Position numbers and translations under genes: made by a program | Notes under the pieces: generated by a model | What the model saw: the letters and a program-made list of their open reading frames with translations, nothing else | What the model was told of the DNA's origin: nothing | Database searches by the model: none | Origin: Roseibacillus persicicus | GTDB taxonomy: Bacteria; Verrucomicrobiota; Verrucomicrobiia; Verrucomicrobiales; Akkermansiaceae | DNA length: 64,000 nt | Assembly: GCF_014651675.1 (NCBI RefSeq) | Contig: NZ_BMXI01000003.1 | Span: forward strand, 9,604-73,603 | Direction of reading: 5' to 3' | Shown: positions 18,501 to 27,099 of the stretch, one piece after another | Layout: each line of letters starts with the position of its first letter | Position numbering within the stretch: the first letter of the stretch is position 1

Positions 18501-18890
18501 GGTAATCGTGTGGGTAGTGGTCGGCGTCCCCAGGGTGACTCCTGTCGGGCCAGACATGACCAGTTGAAAGCTCTCGTCGATCTCGGGTAAAACGTCATCC
18601 ACCAACTCAACCGTCACCAGCGCCGAGCTCGCACCGGCGGCAAATTCTATCGTCGAAGAGCTCAGGGGCTCAAAGTCCTGGGACGAAGCAGTCACAGGCA
18701 CCAATTCCACGGTCAAACTCTCTCCTCCGGTTGCCGGCGTCGACAAGACGAGTTGAATTTGCGCGGAGCCTGCGGCTTCGCTGGTTGTGGTCGGGCTGAC
18801 ACTCACAACAGGAGCTGCTTGTCCGTAAAGAGACAGGACAGTTCCGAGGAGACTTTGGGTGAAAAAAATCTGGGGGAATAATTTTTTCAT
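15594..18890 (-). CDS. Sialate O-acetylesterase-type protein with Calx-beta and lectin-like modules
   Basis: 1098 residues, secreted (signal peptide 1-25, ends LYGQAA). Modules in order: Calx-beta (about 28-130), SASA/9-O-acetylesterase domain (about 135-640) with catalytic Ser in GAGQSNMDF and the Asp/His pair in GDVSDIHPANK plus GILWYQGEGNS; a concanavalin-like domain (about 640-830, LYRDTFNDLVLGLNPD); a second Calx-beta (about 835-950); and a C-terminal region common in Verrucomicrobiota secreted proteins (DGDGDGVGLFLEYAFNLDP). It likely removes acetyl groups from glycans such as sialic acid or plant/algal polysaccharide. AT-rich leader upstream. Confidence 0.9.
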   Translation of the reverse strand: MKKLFPQIFFTQSLLGTVLSLYGQAAPVVSVSPTTTSEAAGSAQIQLVLSTPATGGESLTVELVPVTASSQDFEPLSSSTIEFAAGASSALVTVELVDDVLPEIDESFQLVMSGPTGVTLGTPTTTHTITSEDVEIALPAFFSDGMVLQRDKGAKVWGFALPSSAVTVSFAGQSQSATTDGSGRFEVTFNNLAATSTGSPLVISSPGTTTRTIADVVVGEVWMGAGQSNMDFPLNFLPTAENNNEIASANDPLLRIFVPTEQARPEPQVLVGGSWFAATPGSTADFSALAYYFGKRLRAELGVPVAILECAWGGQPIDGFISEEKLGTFEEGLSVLAARDYFYGVYADELAAFEAEHAAWVANPVGPEPVFDADDPRFGAYIGGQLFNGMVAPMVGYGMRGILWYQGEGNSFAFNTSDYAPLLTALAEDWRERWGEQLPFYYVQLPNYVDGNLPLWVDVQDAQRRSLDLLPRSGMAVTNDIGDVSDIHPANKSDFADRLVRWPLHNEYGQAAIVPSGPLYRGATRQGSSVIVEFDYSVGLTTRDGLAPGGFQLKRADGSWENAAASLSGEKVVVSAASVSAPVAVRYAWEQDPTAANLVNGAGLPASVFEAVPTVGVLELYRDTFNDLVLGLNPDAANGLVNIGTTGDAWSEASGQMTYSGEGANNRASVYTLNDFDVTSGFTLEVTYSIESLAAGNNNQFSFGLVRDYVPGVNNPFLNSSLNADGIGFSIAAGTSGGPNQGLMRSVAGSSASTLTLESPFQSGTGGAHTLTLTLIPDGNGGADWSYSYDGAAAVTGNFAVFDFVGGGYSFMAHGRDGLIEKSIQEVSLSTFGAGLPVLTATVSPTNEGLIGLPITFTLSEAATSEVSFQFDTVAGDAFPIQDYLPWSNGLVEFAAGETEQFIVLTMIDDAVIEPDENFSLALSNPIGLLLASDTVPLVIVNDDSVLDDFGDSYGLPTAERMIASDGDGDGVGLFLEYAFNLDPTVAATPDYVPGQLLPFNNEPYGLPVLRTETDPVTGVTTIKYQYIRRTDSAPKVTYITEVSSDSLNFTPAEPDEVRQIATFWEEVTVIIGCTQSDTSRCFARVRIEVEDDDGDGA

Positions 18891-19207
18891 CGGCAGCGCA
18901 CCTTTTGAGATTTTTTAAAAAAATCCAAGAGTAATTGAGGATTATTAACAATCAGCAACTTCCCTCATTTAGGAACCCCGACCAAACCTTGATTTCATAA
19001 GGAAAAAGGAGAGAGTCTGTTGCTAAATCTCTTTTAGTTAAGAATACTTAATATTGCGCCACCCCTTCTTAAAATTCAGAAATTTGAGAATCACCCACCA
19101 ACTCGTTCACGGCAAACTAGCACGAAATTCGCCATCCCATCAAAACAAGCGCCCATCACGAGAGAATAGAAGTGCCAGTTCTTCGCAAATACGCTTTGAT
19201 TCCACCC
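18891..19207. other. AT-rich divergent intergenic region
   Basis: About 317 nt between the divergent sialate esterase and aminopeptidase genes, markedly AT-rich near 18905-19060. It holds a perfect inverted repeat TTAAG-AATA-CTTAA at 19038-19051, a plausible regulator site, and several TATAAT-like stretches whose use cannot be decided. No gene seen. Confidence 0.5.
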
Positions 19208-20674
19208 ATGAAAGTCAGCTTTGTGTCCGCCCAAACTTCACCCTCCGGTCTCACCGTGCTTCCCGTCTTCGACAAGAAGAAGTTCGCCGGAAACTTTCCA
19301 GAGAAGACCCGCAAGGAAATCGCCGCGACCCTCACCGCCTCCAAGCTGGACTACAAGCCAAGCTCATACCTTGTTCTCCACGGCCTGCCCGATAGGAAAA
19401 ACAGCCCCCTCGTTCTCTGGTATGTCGGCTCGAAAAAGGACTTTAACCCCGAAACCTTCTCAGCCGAAGTGATGGCCACCTTCCGCACCCAAGCCGAGAA
19501 AACCCTCACCTTCCAACTCGATGGCTTGGACCTTTCTCCTGAAGCTTGTGCCAGCGCTGCGGTTGGAGCCCAACTCGCGGGCTATCGCTTTGACAAGCAT
19601 CGCTTCAAGCCCGCTCCGCACACCGCCACGACCATCACCCACCTGCGAATCGCCGGCGACAATCGCTCGGCCACCCGCTCCGCCTATCAACGGTTCGCAG
19701 GCCCCGTGTGCGAGGGCCAACTCCTCGCCCGCGACCTCGTCAATGAGCCTGCAAACGTTTTGTTTCCCAAAGCCTACGCAAAGAGAATCAAGGCGCTAAA
19801 GGAGGTGGGACTGGAGGTCGAAGTCCTGGGAGAGAAAGAAATGAAGGCCCTCAAGATGAACGCCCTTCTGGGAGTCGGACAAGGCTCTCCGCGGGAATCT
19901 CAATTGGTCATCATGAAGTGGATGGGGGGCAAAAAATCAGAGGCCCCTCTCTGCCTCGTCGGCAAAGGCATCACCTTCGACACCGGCGGCATCTCCCTGA
20001 AACCCGTCAGTGGCATGTGGGATATGAAGGGGGACATGGGTGGTTCCGCCGCCGTGGTCGGGACCATGCAGGCCCTCGCCCAGCGCGGTGCCAAGGCCAA
20101 CGTCATCGGCTTGGTCGCCTTGGCTGAAAACATGCCCGACGGCAGGGCACAAAACCCCGGCGATGTGATCACCTCCATGTCGGGACAAACCATTGAGCTA
20201 CAGAGCACCGACGCCGAGGGACGACTCGTCCTGGCCGACGCGCTTTGGTACGCCAAGGAACGCTTCCAACCACGCGCCATGGTTGACCTCGCCACTCTAA
20301 CAGGTGCAGTACTCGTGGCTCTCGGGCACGAGCACGCGGGCCTCTTCACCAACAGCGATCAGCTCGCCGACGAGTTCATGCAATCCGGCCTGACCGCGGA
20401 TGAAAAAACCTGGCGCCTCCCGCTGGGACCCGCCTACGACAAGCTTCTCAATTCCGAGACCGCTGACATGAAGAATTCCTGCGGACGCGAAGCCGGCTCA
20501 ATCACTGCGGCTCAATTCCTCCAGCGCTTCGTGGACGAGACCCCCTGGGTCCACCTGGACATCGCGGGAACTTCCAGCAAGAACTCCCGCTCCGATCCAC
20601 GCGAACCATCCTTCGCCATCGGCTTTGGCGTCCGCTTGCTCAACCAATGGATCGCCGACCACTACGAAGGCTGA
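19208..20674 (+). CDS. pepA: Leucyl aminopeptidase (M17)
   Basis: 488 residues from ATG 19208; an ATG... upstream GTG at 19172 would add 12 residues and was not preferred. M17 enzymes remove N-terminal residues using two zinc/manganese ions as hexamers. Metal and catalytic residues are all present: Lys253, Asp258 and Lys265 in GKGITFDTGGISLK, Asp276 in DMKGDMGG, Asp335, Glu337 and Arg339 in STDAEGRL (usually NTDAEGRL). N-terminal macro-like domain 1-165. Cytosolic; no signal peptide. Confidence 0.95.
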   Translation: MKVSFVSAQTSPSGLTVLPVFDKKKFAGNFPEKTRKEIAATLTASKLDYKPSSYLVLHGLPDRKNSPLVLWYVGSKKDFNPETFSAEVMATFRTQAEKTLTFQLDGLDLSPEACASAAVGAQLAGYRFDKHRFKPAPHTATTITHLRIAGDNRSATRSAYQRFAGPVCEGQLLARDLVNEPANVLFPKAYAKRIKALKEVGLEVEVLGEKEMKALKMNALLGVGQGSPRESQLVIMKWMGGKKSEAPLCLVGKGITFDTGGISLKPVSGMWDMKGDMGGSAAVVGTMQALAQRGAKANVIGLVALAENMPDGRAQNPGDVITSMSGQTIELQSTDAEGRLVLADALWYAKERFQPRAMVDLATLTGAVLVALGHEHAGLFTNSDQLADEFMQSGLTADEKTWRLPLGPAYDKLLNSETADMKNSCGREAGSITAAQFLQRFVDETPWVHLDIAGTSSKNSRSDPREPSFAIGFGVRLLNQWIADHYEG

Positions 20675-20784
20675 GTCCGACCGGATTTCGTGCCCGGAAA
20701 CTTGGCGGAAAAGTGACGAATTTGTCACGAATCATTCTCTCGTTCCCTCCCGGCGTCGATTAGGTTGAGGGACCACCTTCCTAC

Positions 20785-22500
20785 GTGAACCTCTTCCTCC
20801 TCGACGCAATCGGCCCGTTCTTTCGAGCGCTCGACCAGCCCCGCATCAACTGGTCCAAGATCCCATTCGCCCATCTCCCCCTCGACGGGCCGGAGGGTGC
20901 TTCCTTTTGGGACCAATTGGAAAAGGACTTCCGCAGGTTGGCAACTCAAGCGAAAGAACTGGGCTACAATGCCCTCACCCTCGATGACCTCGCCCACCTC
21001 ACGCCCCACCCCTGGCACGGCGAGGCCATGAACCAAAAGCTCGAGTTCTTCGCGAAAAAATTTGAGCGCCTCTTCGCGATTCTAACAGAGCTCGAACTGC
21101 AGGCTTGGGTCACCGCCGACGTCATCACCCTTTCGCCCGAAGCAGAAAAGCGAGTGGGCAATGACTTCGAGGCGCGCACCGCCTTTTTCTACGATCTTTA
21201 CAACCGCTTCTGCGATCGTCACCCCAGCGTGCAAGGTCTCATCCTGCGCATTGGCGAGTCGGATGGCCTGGACGTGGAGGACGAGTTGCGCTCCAACCTG
21301 CACGTGCGATCCGCCAAGGAGGTGAACCTCTTTCTGCGCGGACTCCTCCCTCATGCCGAATCCCGGGGCAAGGAAATCATCTTGCGCACTTGGACGGTCG
21401 GGGCCCACCGCATCGGCGATCTCATCTGGCACCGCGGACGACTCTCCGAAGCGCTGGCAGGCATCGAGTCCGACCACTTCATCCTTTCCATGAAGCCGGC
21501 CGAGTCCGACTTCTTCCGCCATCTGCCGCTCAACAAGGCCTTCTTCGGTTACCCCGGTCCAAAGATCCTCGAACTGCAGGCCCGCCGCGAATACGAGGGA
21601 GCGGGCGAGTTCCCTTCTTGGATCGGTCCCGACTGTGAACAAATGCGCGACGAGCTCGCCTCCGCCACCAACATGCGAGGCGTCTCGGTCTGGTGTCAGA
21701 CCGGCGGATGGCACCGCTTCACGCGCCTGACTTTCTTGGACGAGAACGCCCTCTGGGCCGAGGTGAACACCCGCGCCGCCATCGATATCTTTCGCCGCCA
21801 GCTCTCGGCCAACCAGTCGATTGCCAAGCTGGTGGGTCCGGAAAAAGGACCCGCCGCCACCGAGCTGTTAGAACACACCCGGCACATCGTGGAGACCCTC
21901 TACTACATCCCGGAATTCGCCCGCCAGAAACTGTTCTTTCGCCGGGTGCGCATTCCTCCCCTTCTGCACATCTACTGGGACTCGCTTTATATCCACTCTC
22001 CCATTCGCAAAATTCTGCGCCACTTCGTGAAAGACCACGAGGCCGCCCTGCAGGAATCCGCCGGGGCGATGCAACGCTTTCCCCGCGTGCTGGAACTGGG
22101 CGAAGAAGTGGGCTGGCCCGTCGATGACCTTCGTTTCATGCGCGACACCTGCGCCCTCATCCACTTGGCCCGCACCTACTACTTCTCGAGCTACAACGAA
22201 GAACTCGTTGCCGAAATCAAAGCCGCCAAGCGCGCTTACAAGGCCGCTTGGCCAGCGAAGGGCCGGGCCCGCTACCGCATCAAGACCGACTTCTCCCCCT
22301 CACCGCTGAAGGGCCGCACCCTCATGCTGATGTCCAAGCTCCTGCTACGCCGTCAGCGAGGTTATCGCCGCGTGATGGACCACTTCTTCACCCTCAATCT
22401 CCTCTCCTTTCTCTATCGCCTCTTCCGCAACCGTTCGCAGGAAGCCCTTCCGGAGACGATGAGGAACTCGGCGATGGGACTGGATTCGGTCTTCAAATAG
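20785..22500 (+). CDS. Large TIM-barrel protein resembling glycoside hydrolases
   Basis: 571 residues from a GTG. Residues 1-320 read like a glycosidase barrel: LGYNALTLDDLAHLTPHPWHG, LQAWVTADVITLSPE, VQGLILRIGESDGLDV with acidic residues at a strand end, and IILRTWTVGAHRIGDL. The tone is close to alpha-glucuronidase-like (GH67-type) or hexosaminidase-like barrels. The C-terminal 250 residues are helical and basic (RRQRGYRRVMDHFF). No signal peptide, so it is cytosolic. I cannot name the family with certainty; the Arg-x-Gly-Glu at the strand end is the best candidate active site. Confidence 0.65.
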   Translation: MNLFLLDAIGPFFRALDQPRINWSKIPFAHLPLDGPEGASFWDQLEKDFRRLATQAKELGYNALTLDDLAHLTPHPWHGEAMNQKLEFFAKKFERLFAILTELELQAWVTADVITLSPEAEKRVGNDFEARTAFFYDLYNRFCDRHPSVQGLILRIGESDGLDVEDELRSNLHVRSAKEVNLFLRGLLPHAESRGKEIILRTWTVGAHRIGDLIWHRGRLSEALAGIESDHFILSMKPAESDFFRHLPLNKAFFGYPGPKILELQARREYEGAGEFPSWIGPDCEQMRDELASATNMRGVSVWCQTGGWHRFTRLTFLDENALWAEVNTRAAIDIFRRQLSANQSIAKLVGPEKGPAATELLEHTRHIVETLYYIPEFARQKLFFRRVRIPPLLHIYWDSLYIHSPIRKILRHFVKDHEAALQESAGAMQRFPRVLELGEEVGWPVDDLRFMRDTCALIHLARTYYFSSYNEELVAEIKAAKRAYKAAWPAKGRARYRIKTDFSPSPLKGRTLMLMSKLLLRRQRGYRRVMDHFFTLNLLSFLYRLFRNRSQEALPETMRNSAMGLDSVFK

Positions 22501-22635
22501 GTTCACGAAGATTTTCGAGGAGAGCGCTTCAAAGCACCCAACCGGCAGAACCTTGCCCCAGTCGTTCAGGTTCGGAAAAAGCGCCTCCTTTTGAAACCTT
22601 GAAAACTCCTCCCCCTGCGCCATCGTGGCGATCAC

Positions 22636-23769
22636 ATGAGCAAGCCAAGTTATGATGGGCCGGTATCAATTTGGTGCAAAGGCTTGTTCCTCGACCGTGA
22701 CTACTTTCGGCGCCAGCTTGCTTCCGGACTTGAAGACGAGACCCTGGAAGAAGCCTTGTTGGCAATTCAGCTCAGTCGCTACTACCCGCCCAGCCCGGCC
22801 AACGAGGCGAACTACGAAACCTTCTGCGAAAACCTTGAGGCACTCTCCGCAGAGTTTTCCAATTTGGAGGATTACGCCAAGCGCGCCCGCGAGCTTCTCG
22901 CCCAGAACCATCATCCCGCAGCGTCCCCACAAACCCTGGTCGACTACTGCTTCACCATGCAGGAGAAAGGTCCTCCGCTACTGAAAGTCTATCAGAACAC
23001 TCCCTTTCAACTTCTGAGAAACGAGCAACTCTCGAAAAAGGATGAAAAGAAAATCTATCAGCGAGCAATCGATACCGAGACTTGTTCGAATTGGTTCGCG
23101 ATGACTCGTAAGCTCGACAGCCTCTTCGATGACCAGGAAATCCGGGAAGCACTCGCCGGGATCACAGAGCCCGGGATCCGAAAGGGCTTGTTGCTCAGTC
23201 TCATCAACCGCGGGCTGGTGGCGGACGTGCTCAAGATTGCGGCGGAGGCCAATGAGCCGGAGCAGAAGACCATTTTCTGGGGATTGGCGAGATCCACCGC
23301 CCAATCGGGTCAAAAGGTGTGTGAGAAAGAACGTCGGTTCTGGCTCATGATGTTAGACCGGGATCCCCTCCATGTTTTTGCGGGCGGCGCCCCACGGGTA
23401 ACGAAAGACGCGGCCGCATTCACCTTCCTCCTCGCGCCTCTGAAGAATTACTTTTACCGGGAGATTTCCCAGCACTCGGAGGAGTTCCTACTGGATAAAG
23501 AACCCGCCTTGTCTCTCAACCTCTTGCGGATGTTGCTCGCGCTTGAGCAGGGGTTCAATGAAGACTTGTGGTTCAAGGCAGCCCGCCATCGCGGCTACCG
23601 CATCATCGAGATCGACTACAAGAACGGCTTCAAATACGGCGACCGCACCGCCAAGAACTTTCCTGTTAGTGAATTCGCGGTCTCCCTTTTGAAAGCAAAC
23701 AACATGGAGCCCCCAAATGACGTTCCTCCCTCAGTGCCAGAGCCCTACCGCGATCCAAGGGACCGCTAG
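22636..23769 (+). CDS. Hypothetical cytosolic protein
   Basis: 377 residues, ATG 22636. Mostly helical and charged, without signal peptide or membrane segments and without a motif I recognise. The middle (about 150-260) repeats helix pairs (LDSLFDDQEIREALAG, IRKGLLLSLINRGLVADVLKIA, IFWGLARSTAQSG), which could be an alpha-solenoid. The C-terminus is proline-rich. Stands alone 135 nt after the barrel protein; coding bias is strong. Confidence 0.6.
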   Translation: MSKPSYDGPVSIWCKGLFLDRDYFRRQLASGLEDETLEEALLAIQLSRYYPPSPANEANYETFCENLEALSAEFSNLEDYAKRARELLAQNHHPAASPQTLVDYCFTMQEKGPPLLKVYQNTPFQLLRNEQLSKKDEKKIYQRAIDTETCSNWFAMTRKLDSLFDDQEIREALAGITEPGIRKGLLLSLINRGLVADVLKIAAEANEPEQKTIFWGLARSTAQSGQKVCEKERRFWLMMLDRDPLHVFAGGAPRVTKDAAAFTFLLAPLKNYFYREISQHSEEFLLDKEPALSLNLLRMLLALEQGFNEDLWFKAARHRGYRIIEIDYKNGFKYGDRTAKNFPVSEFAVSLLKANNMEPPNDVPPSVPEPYRDPRDR

Positions 23770-23881
23770 CACGGTCCAAAAAAGAAACCCCGCACTTTAG
23801 CTCCCTTTTCCCGTCCCGTCTTGTCCACTCCACGGGGTTGAGCTTCCCTCTTCCCCTCGCGAGCAGCGCGCGGGAATGGCA

Positions 23882-24697
23882 CTAGGCGACCAGCTTCTCT
23901 TCTGCGCGGGTACCAGTGAGCCACTCCAACGGAATTTCGGACAAGCGTTCGGAGATGAGGTCGGGTTGATAGGCATAGCGGGAGACCTCGTCACGGCGGG
24001 TATGGCCGCTCATCACCAGCACGGTGCGATATCCCATCTGCACCCCCCCGAGAATATCAGTATACATGGTGTCGCCCACCATCACGGTTTCAGCCGTGCG
24101 CAGTCCAAGCTCCTTCCGGGCCATCCGCATCATGACGGGGCTGGGCTTTCCAACACTGAAGGCTTCGATTCCGGTCGCCTTCTCAATCATGGCGACAATC
24201 GCTCCGCAACCCGGCCGAATCCCCGACTCGGTCGGACAGGAAAAGTCCATATTGGTCGCGACCAGCTTGGCGCCCTTGGCAACCATCCTCACCGCAGCCT
24301 CTACCATCTCGTAGTTGACGTTCCGGCCCTCACCCACCACCACGTAGTCCGGATCGTCATCCACGACTGAAATTCCGTTCACGTGCAAGGCACTGGCGAG
24401 ACCATTCTCCCCAATTACAAAGGCTGTGGCCTCGGGCTTCTCTTGGGCGAGAAAGCGTGCCGTGGCAATGGCGCAGGTAAAGATCTGATCCGGAGTAGAA
24501 GGAATTCCCAGCCGGCTCAGCTTCTTCACAATGTCCCGACGGGTTCGTTGACTATTGTTGGTGAGAAAAAGGTAGGGCACTCCCATCCGACGCATGGTTT
24601 CCAAGAAGGATGCAGTCCCCTCGATCAGCTCCTTGCCGCGATAAATGACTCCGTCCATGTCTAAGAGAAGTCCGACCCGATTTGGTGTTTCGTACAT
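23882..24697 (-). CDS. HAD-IIA family phosphatase (NagD-like)
   Basis: 271 residues. Motif I DMDGVIYRG (nucleophile Asp13, acid Asp15), motif II FLTNNSQRTR, the C2A cap in the middle, motif III Lys in FSVGKPSP, and motif IV VMVGDTMYTDILGG. NagD/4-nitrophenylphosphatase-like enzymes dephosphorylate small sugars or nucleotides; specificity lies in the cap and is not readable. ATG at 24697 gives the usual N-terminus a few residues before motif I. Confidence 0.92.
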   Translation of the reverse strand: MYETPNRVGLLLDMDGVIYRGKELIEGTASFLETMRRMGVPYLFLTNNSQRTRRDIVKKLSRLGIPSTPDQIFTCAIATARFLAQEKPEATAFVIGENGLASALHVNGISVVDDDPDYVVVGEGRNVNYEMVEAAVRMVAKGAKLVATNMDFSCPTESGIRPGCGAIVAMIEKATGIEAFSVGKPSPVMMRMARKELGLRTAETVMVGDTMYTDILGGVQMGYRTVLVMSGHTRRDEVSRYAYQPDLISERLSEIPLEWLTGTRAEEKLVA

Positions 24698-25101
24698 GAC
24701 ATCGATTTAGCGAATGCCGTGCCAAATTTGACGATTTTCCGCAGTATTCAGTCGTTTTTGTCTATTTTCTTGTAACTCGTTCACTATGAGCAGGGGACTG
24801 CTACAGGAATTTCCTCTTCCCTTCGTTGCCGGGCTCCAAGACTGCAGACCTCTGAGACTCAATGTAGTTACAAAGAAAGAAAAAGCCTCTCCGCTTCCAA
24901 CCGCCAAATTCGCCTGACAGGAGATTCTGCGGGGCATTTTCCCGGGCAGTCGACTGCAGCTTCACGCACAGATCTCGTACGAAATCCAAGAATTGAAACA
25001 CTCCTACCCATTGGCGCAAGGTCCCCCTCAGTCCGTAAGCCCCATGTCTCCGGGGGCTTGGCGAGCTTGCCGGATTCCGAAAGATTCGATTAGATTCTCC
25101 C
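24698..25101. other. Intergenic region without a supported gene
   Basis: About 404 nt between two divergent genes. A 103-codon minus-strand frame (24801-25112) is open but has no start context, no family resemblance and would overlap the next gene's start, so I leave it out. The stretch 24710-24790 is AT-rich and may hold the HAD gene promoter. No repeat or RNA seen. Confidence 0.4.
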
Positions 25102-25497
25102 ATGGTCAGCATTCTCCCTCTCCTTATTTATCTCATCATTCCCGTAGTGATGTTGATCGCTGGCATTCTCGCCCATCGGGGAAAGGCGTTCTGGGCGACG
25201 TGGATGATGCTGATTGGAAGTATTCTCGTCGTCATTGGTCTCGCTGGAATGATTGCTTCCATGGCGATAATTTACAGCAATCTCGGGAGCACCGCGCCGA
25301 TGGCTAGAGGAACTGGCTCCTCGATGAGAATTGTCCTCATGGCAATCGCAGGGCTCGGTTCCCTATTCGGGAGCCTGGCCTATGCGGCAGGTTTGATTGG
25401 ACTCTGCGCCCGCTGGGGTGCAACCGCCCGTCGGGCTGCAGAACTCGAGGAGCTGACCCAGTCTCTCATCACCGAACGAAGCCAGAATCAAAACTGA
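25102..25497 (+). CDS. Small membrane protein, unknown
   Basis: 131 residues with three to four hydrophobic helices (about 5-23, 30-55, 75-105) and a charged cytosolic tail rich in Glu/Arg (ATARRAAELEELTQSLITER). Resembles the many four-helix MotA/TolQ-less membrane proteins of unknown role. It ends 55 nt before the SelW-like selenoprotein start and may share its transcript. Confidence 0.65.
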   Translation: MVSILPLLIYLIIPVVMLIAGILAHRGKAFWATWMMLIGSILVVIGLAGMIASMAIIYSNLGSTAPMARGTGSSMRIVLMAIAGLGSLFGSLAYAAGLIGLCARWGATARRAAELEELTQSLITERSQNQN

Positions 25498-25552
25498 CTT
25501 CGCGCGCAAAAATCTTTGGCAAAATCCAGGATGCACGGCATCTTTGCGAACC

Positions 25553-25765
25553 ATGATCGAGATCGAATATTGCGCTAAGTGAAACTACCTCCCAGAAGCC
25601 GACCGGGTGTCGGCTGAAATCAAGACCGTGTCGAACGAGGAAATCACCCTCATTCCCGGCCAAGGTGGTATTTTTGAAATTCGGAAAGACGGCGAACTCC
25701 TCTTCAAGAAACTCCGCTCCGGAGGTTTCCCGCTGGAAGGCGAAGCTGCAACCCTGTTCCAATGA
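25553..25765 (+). CDS. Selenoprotein, SelW/Rdx-like (UGA at codon 10 = Sec)
   Basis: 70 residues when the in-frame TGA at 25580-25582 is read as selenocysteine. The N-terminus IEIEYCAKU puts Cys7-Ala-Lys-Sec10 exactly where Rdx/SelW proteins carry CxxC or CxxU at the end of the first strand. The rest of the fold continues after the UGA in frame: NYLPEADRVSAEI, ITLIPGQGGIFEIR, DGELLF and GGFPLEGEA, all typical of the family (LxPGxGGxFEVxxDGxLxxxKxxxGGFP). Conservation past the UGA is incompatible with a real stop. A SECIS-type hairpin follows at 25597. These thioredoxin-like proteins are thought to act in redox control. Standard callers would miss it. Real terminator downstream. Confidence 0.88.
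25597..25615 (+). promoter_or_regulatory. Bacterial SECIS hairpin of the SelW-like gene
   Basis: AGCCGAC and GTCGGCT form a perfect 7-bp stem closing the loop CGGGT. The loop G lies 22 nt after the UGA, inside the 16-37 nt range known for bacterial SECIS elements, and the loop has G followed by GU. It lies within the coding sequence, as bacterial SECIS must. Confidence 0.75.
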
Positions 25766-25809
25766 GCCTCCGCTCCCGAGGTGCTCTGGCCCTTGCCTGA
25801 CCAACAGAG

Positions 25810-25858
25810 CTTCGAGGTATCTCCTTATCCAGAGCTCTTCACCTCGAAGAGCTTTTTT
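25810..25858 (+). terminator. Intrinsic terminator after the SelW-like gene
   Basis: CTTCGAGGT (25810-25818) pairs with ACCTCGAAG (25841-25849) around a 22-nt loop and is followed by six T. It sits 45 nt after the second, true stop. Confidence 0.7.
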
Positions 25859-25967
25859 CAATTCGGGAGACCAGCCTCAACGGTGATCACTCCGAAGTCC
25901 AAGGGGTCTAACAGACCTGGGTCGAAAAAGAGTTGGGCACCGAAAAGTGATGCGCGCCACGCGACCC

Positions 25968-26969
25968 CTACTTGACGATCACAGTCGCGCCGGGACGAAT
26001 GACTTGGGGAATCCGAACCGCATCCCAGTTGGCCAGGCGATAGCAACCCGAGCTCTGCGACCGGCCAATGGTGCGTGGACTATCAGTTCCGTGAATTCCG
26101 ATGCCGCTCTTGCTCAACCCGGCCCACAGCACCCCAACGGGATTGTTAGGACCTCCCGGGATGTTGAGAGCTTCCTTACCGCGCTTTCCTTCTTTCAAAA
26201 GCTGCTTGTCGTAGCGCCAGGTCGGCCACTCGATTGCATTGCGGAGGGTCCAAGTCCCACGGTGGATATATCTTTCCTGACCCGGCGTGGTCGGGAAGCT
26301 GGCCACAAGTCGATACTTGGTCTCCCCACTGGAGATCGCCTCTCCGTTGCTCGCCACTGAAGTGTCAATCGGCTCATAAATCTGTATCTGCTTTTCCTTG
26401 GTATCGATAATGACCTGACGTTTCGACAGTTCACTATTCTTACCACTATGCATACGACCCGGCTTGATATCTTCGATCTTGAAAGGCTCAACATTCGGCA
26501 CCACCAAGGTTTTACCTGGGAGAACACCCCATGTTTTTTTACGCCCATTCAACTCATAAAGAACATCTTCTGAAGTATGATATCGTTCGGCCATGAACTC
26601 GAAGTATGAACGATAACTCAACGCACTGACCTTGGCCTGCTCCTCACGCTTGGTGGGTAACTTGGCATTGACGAACCGTTTGGCATCACGAGGCACGGTC
26701 GCGGTCACATAGGTGGCGGAAACCAGAGCGTCGGCCTCCAGCTGGATCGCCACCAAGTCATCCTCCGCCCGCCCCATGGAACGGTTGTACGCGGCAACCG
26801 CTCGCTTGGTGAAGGTGCCGGGCTTTCCATCGATGAAGCCCGGCCCAAACATTTTTTGATCCAAGAGGATCTGGACCCGGACAGCTGCATCGCGTTCTTC
26901 ACCGAGGGTCTGGTCCGTCGCAGAGACCAATTGAGTGAGCAGAAGAAGGGGTATCAGAAAAGTTTTCAT
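25968..26969 (-). CDS. L,D-transpeptidase (YkuD) with peptidoglycan-binding region
   Basis: 333 residues, secreted (signal peptide 1-17). Residues about 25-75 form a peptidoglycan-binding-like repeat (VQILLDQKMFGPGFIDGKPGTFT). A LysM-like stretch follows near 125-160 (YHTSEDVLYELNGRKKTWGVLPGKTLVVP). The YkuD domain (about 185-333) ends with the active site HGTDSPRTIGRSQSSGCYRL: His of HGTD and Cys of SSGC. The enzyme forms 3-3 crosslinks or anchors proteins to murein in the periplasm. Confidence 0.93.
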   Translation of the reverse strand: MKTFLIPLLLLTQLVSATDQTLGEERDAAVRVQILLDQKMFGPGFIDGKPGTFTKRAVAAYNRSMGRAEDDLVAIQLEADALVSATYVTATVPRDAKRFVNAKLPTKREEQAKVSALSYRSYFEFMAERYHTSEDVLYELNGRKKTWGVLPGKTLVVPNVEPFKIEDIKPGRMHSGKNSELSKRQVIIDTKEKQIQIYEPIDTSVASNGEAISSGETKYRLVASFPTTPGQERYIHRGTWTLRNAIEWPTWRYDKQLLKEGKRGKEALNIPGGPNNPVGVLWAGLSKSGIGIHGTDSPRTIGRSQSSGCYRLANWDAVRIPQVIRPGATVIVK

Positions 26970-27099
26970 GAGGAGGGAAAAGTCGGTAGGGAGACACTAG
27001 CAATTTATTTAAGAAACACAAAACATTCTAAAAAATTTCGCTCTGCCCTCAGAATTACTGCGGGCAGTGTGCCAAGTCACTGATAACTGTGTGACGTTC

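Noticed and set aside
24801-25112. 103-codon minus-strand frame in an intergenic gap
   Set aside because: No family resemblance, weak start and overlap with the beginning of the next gene.
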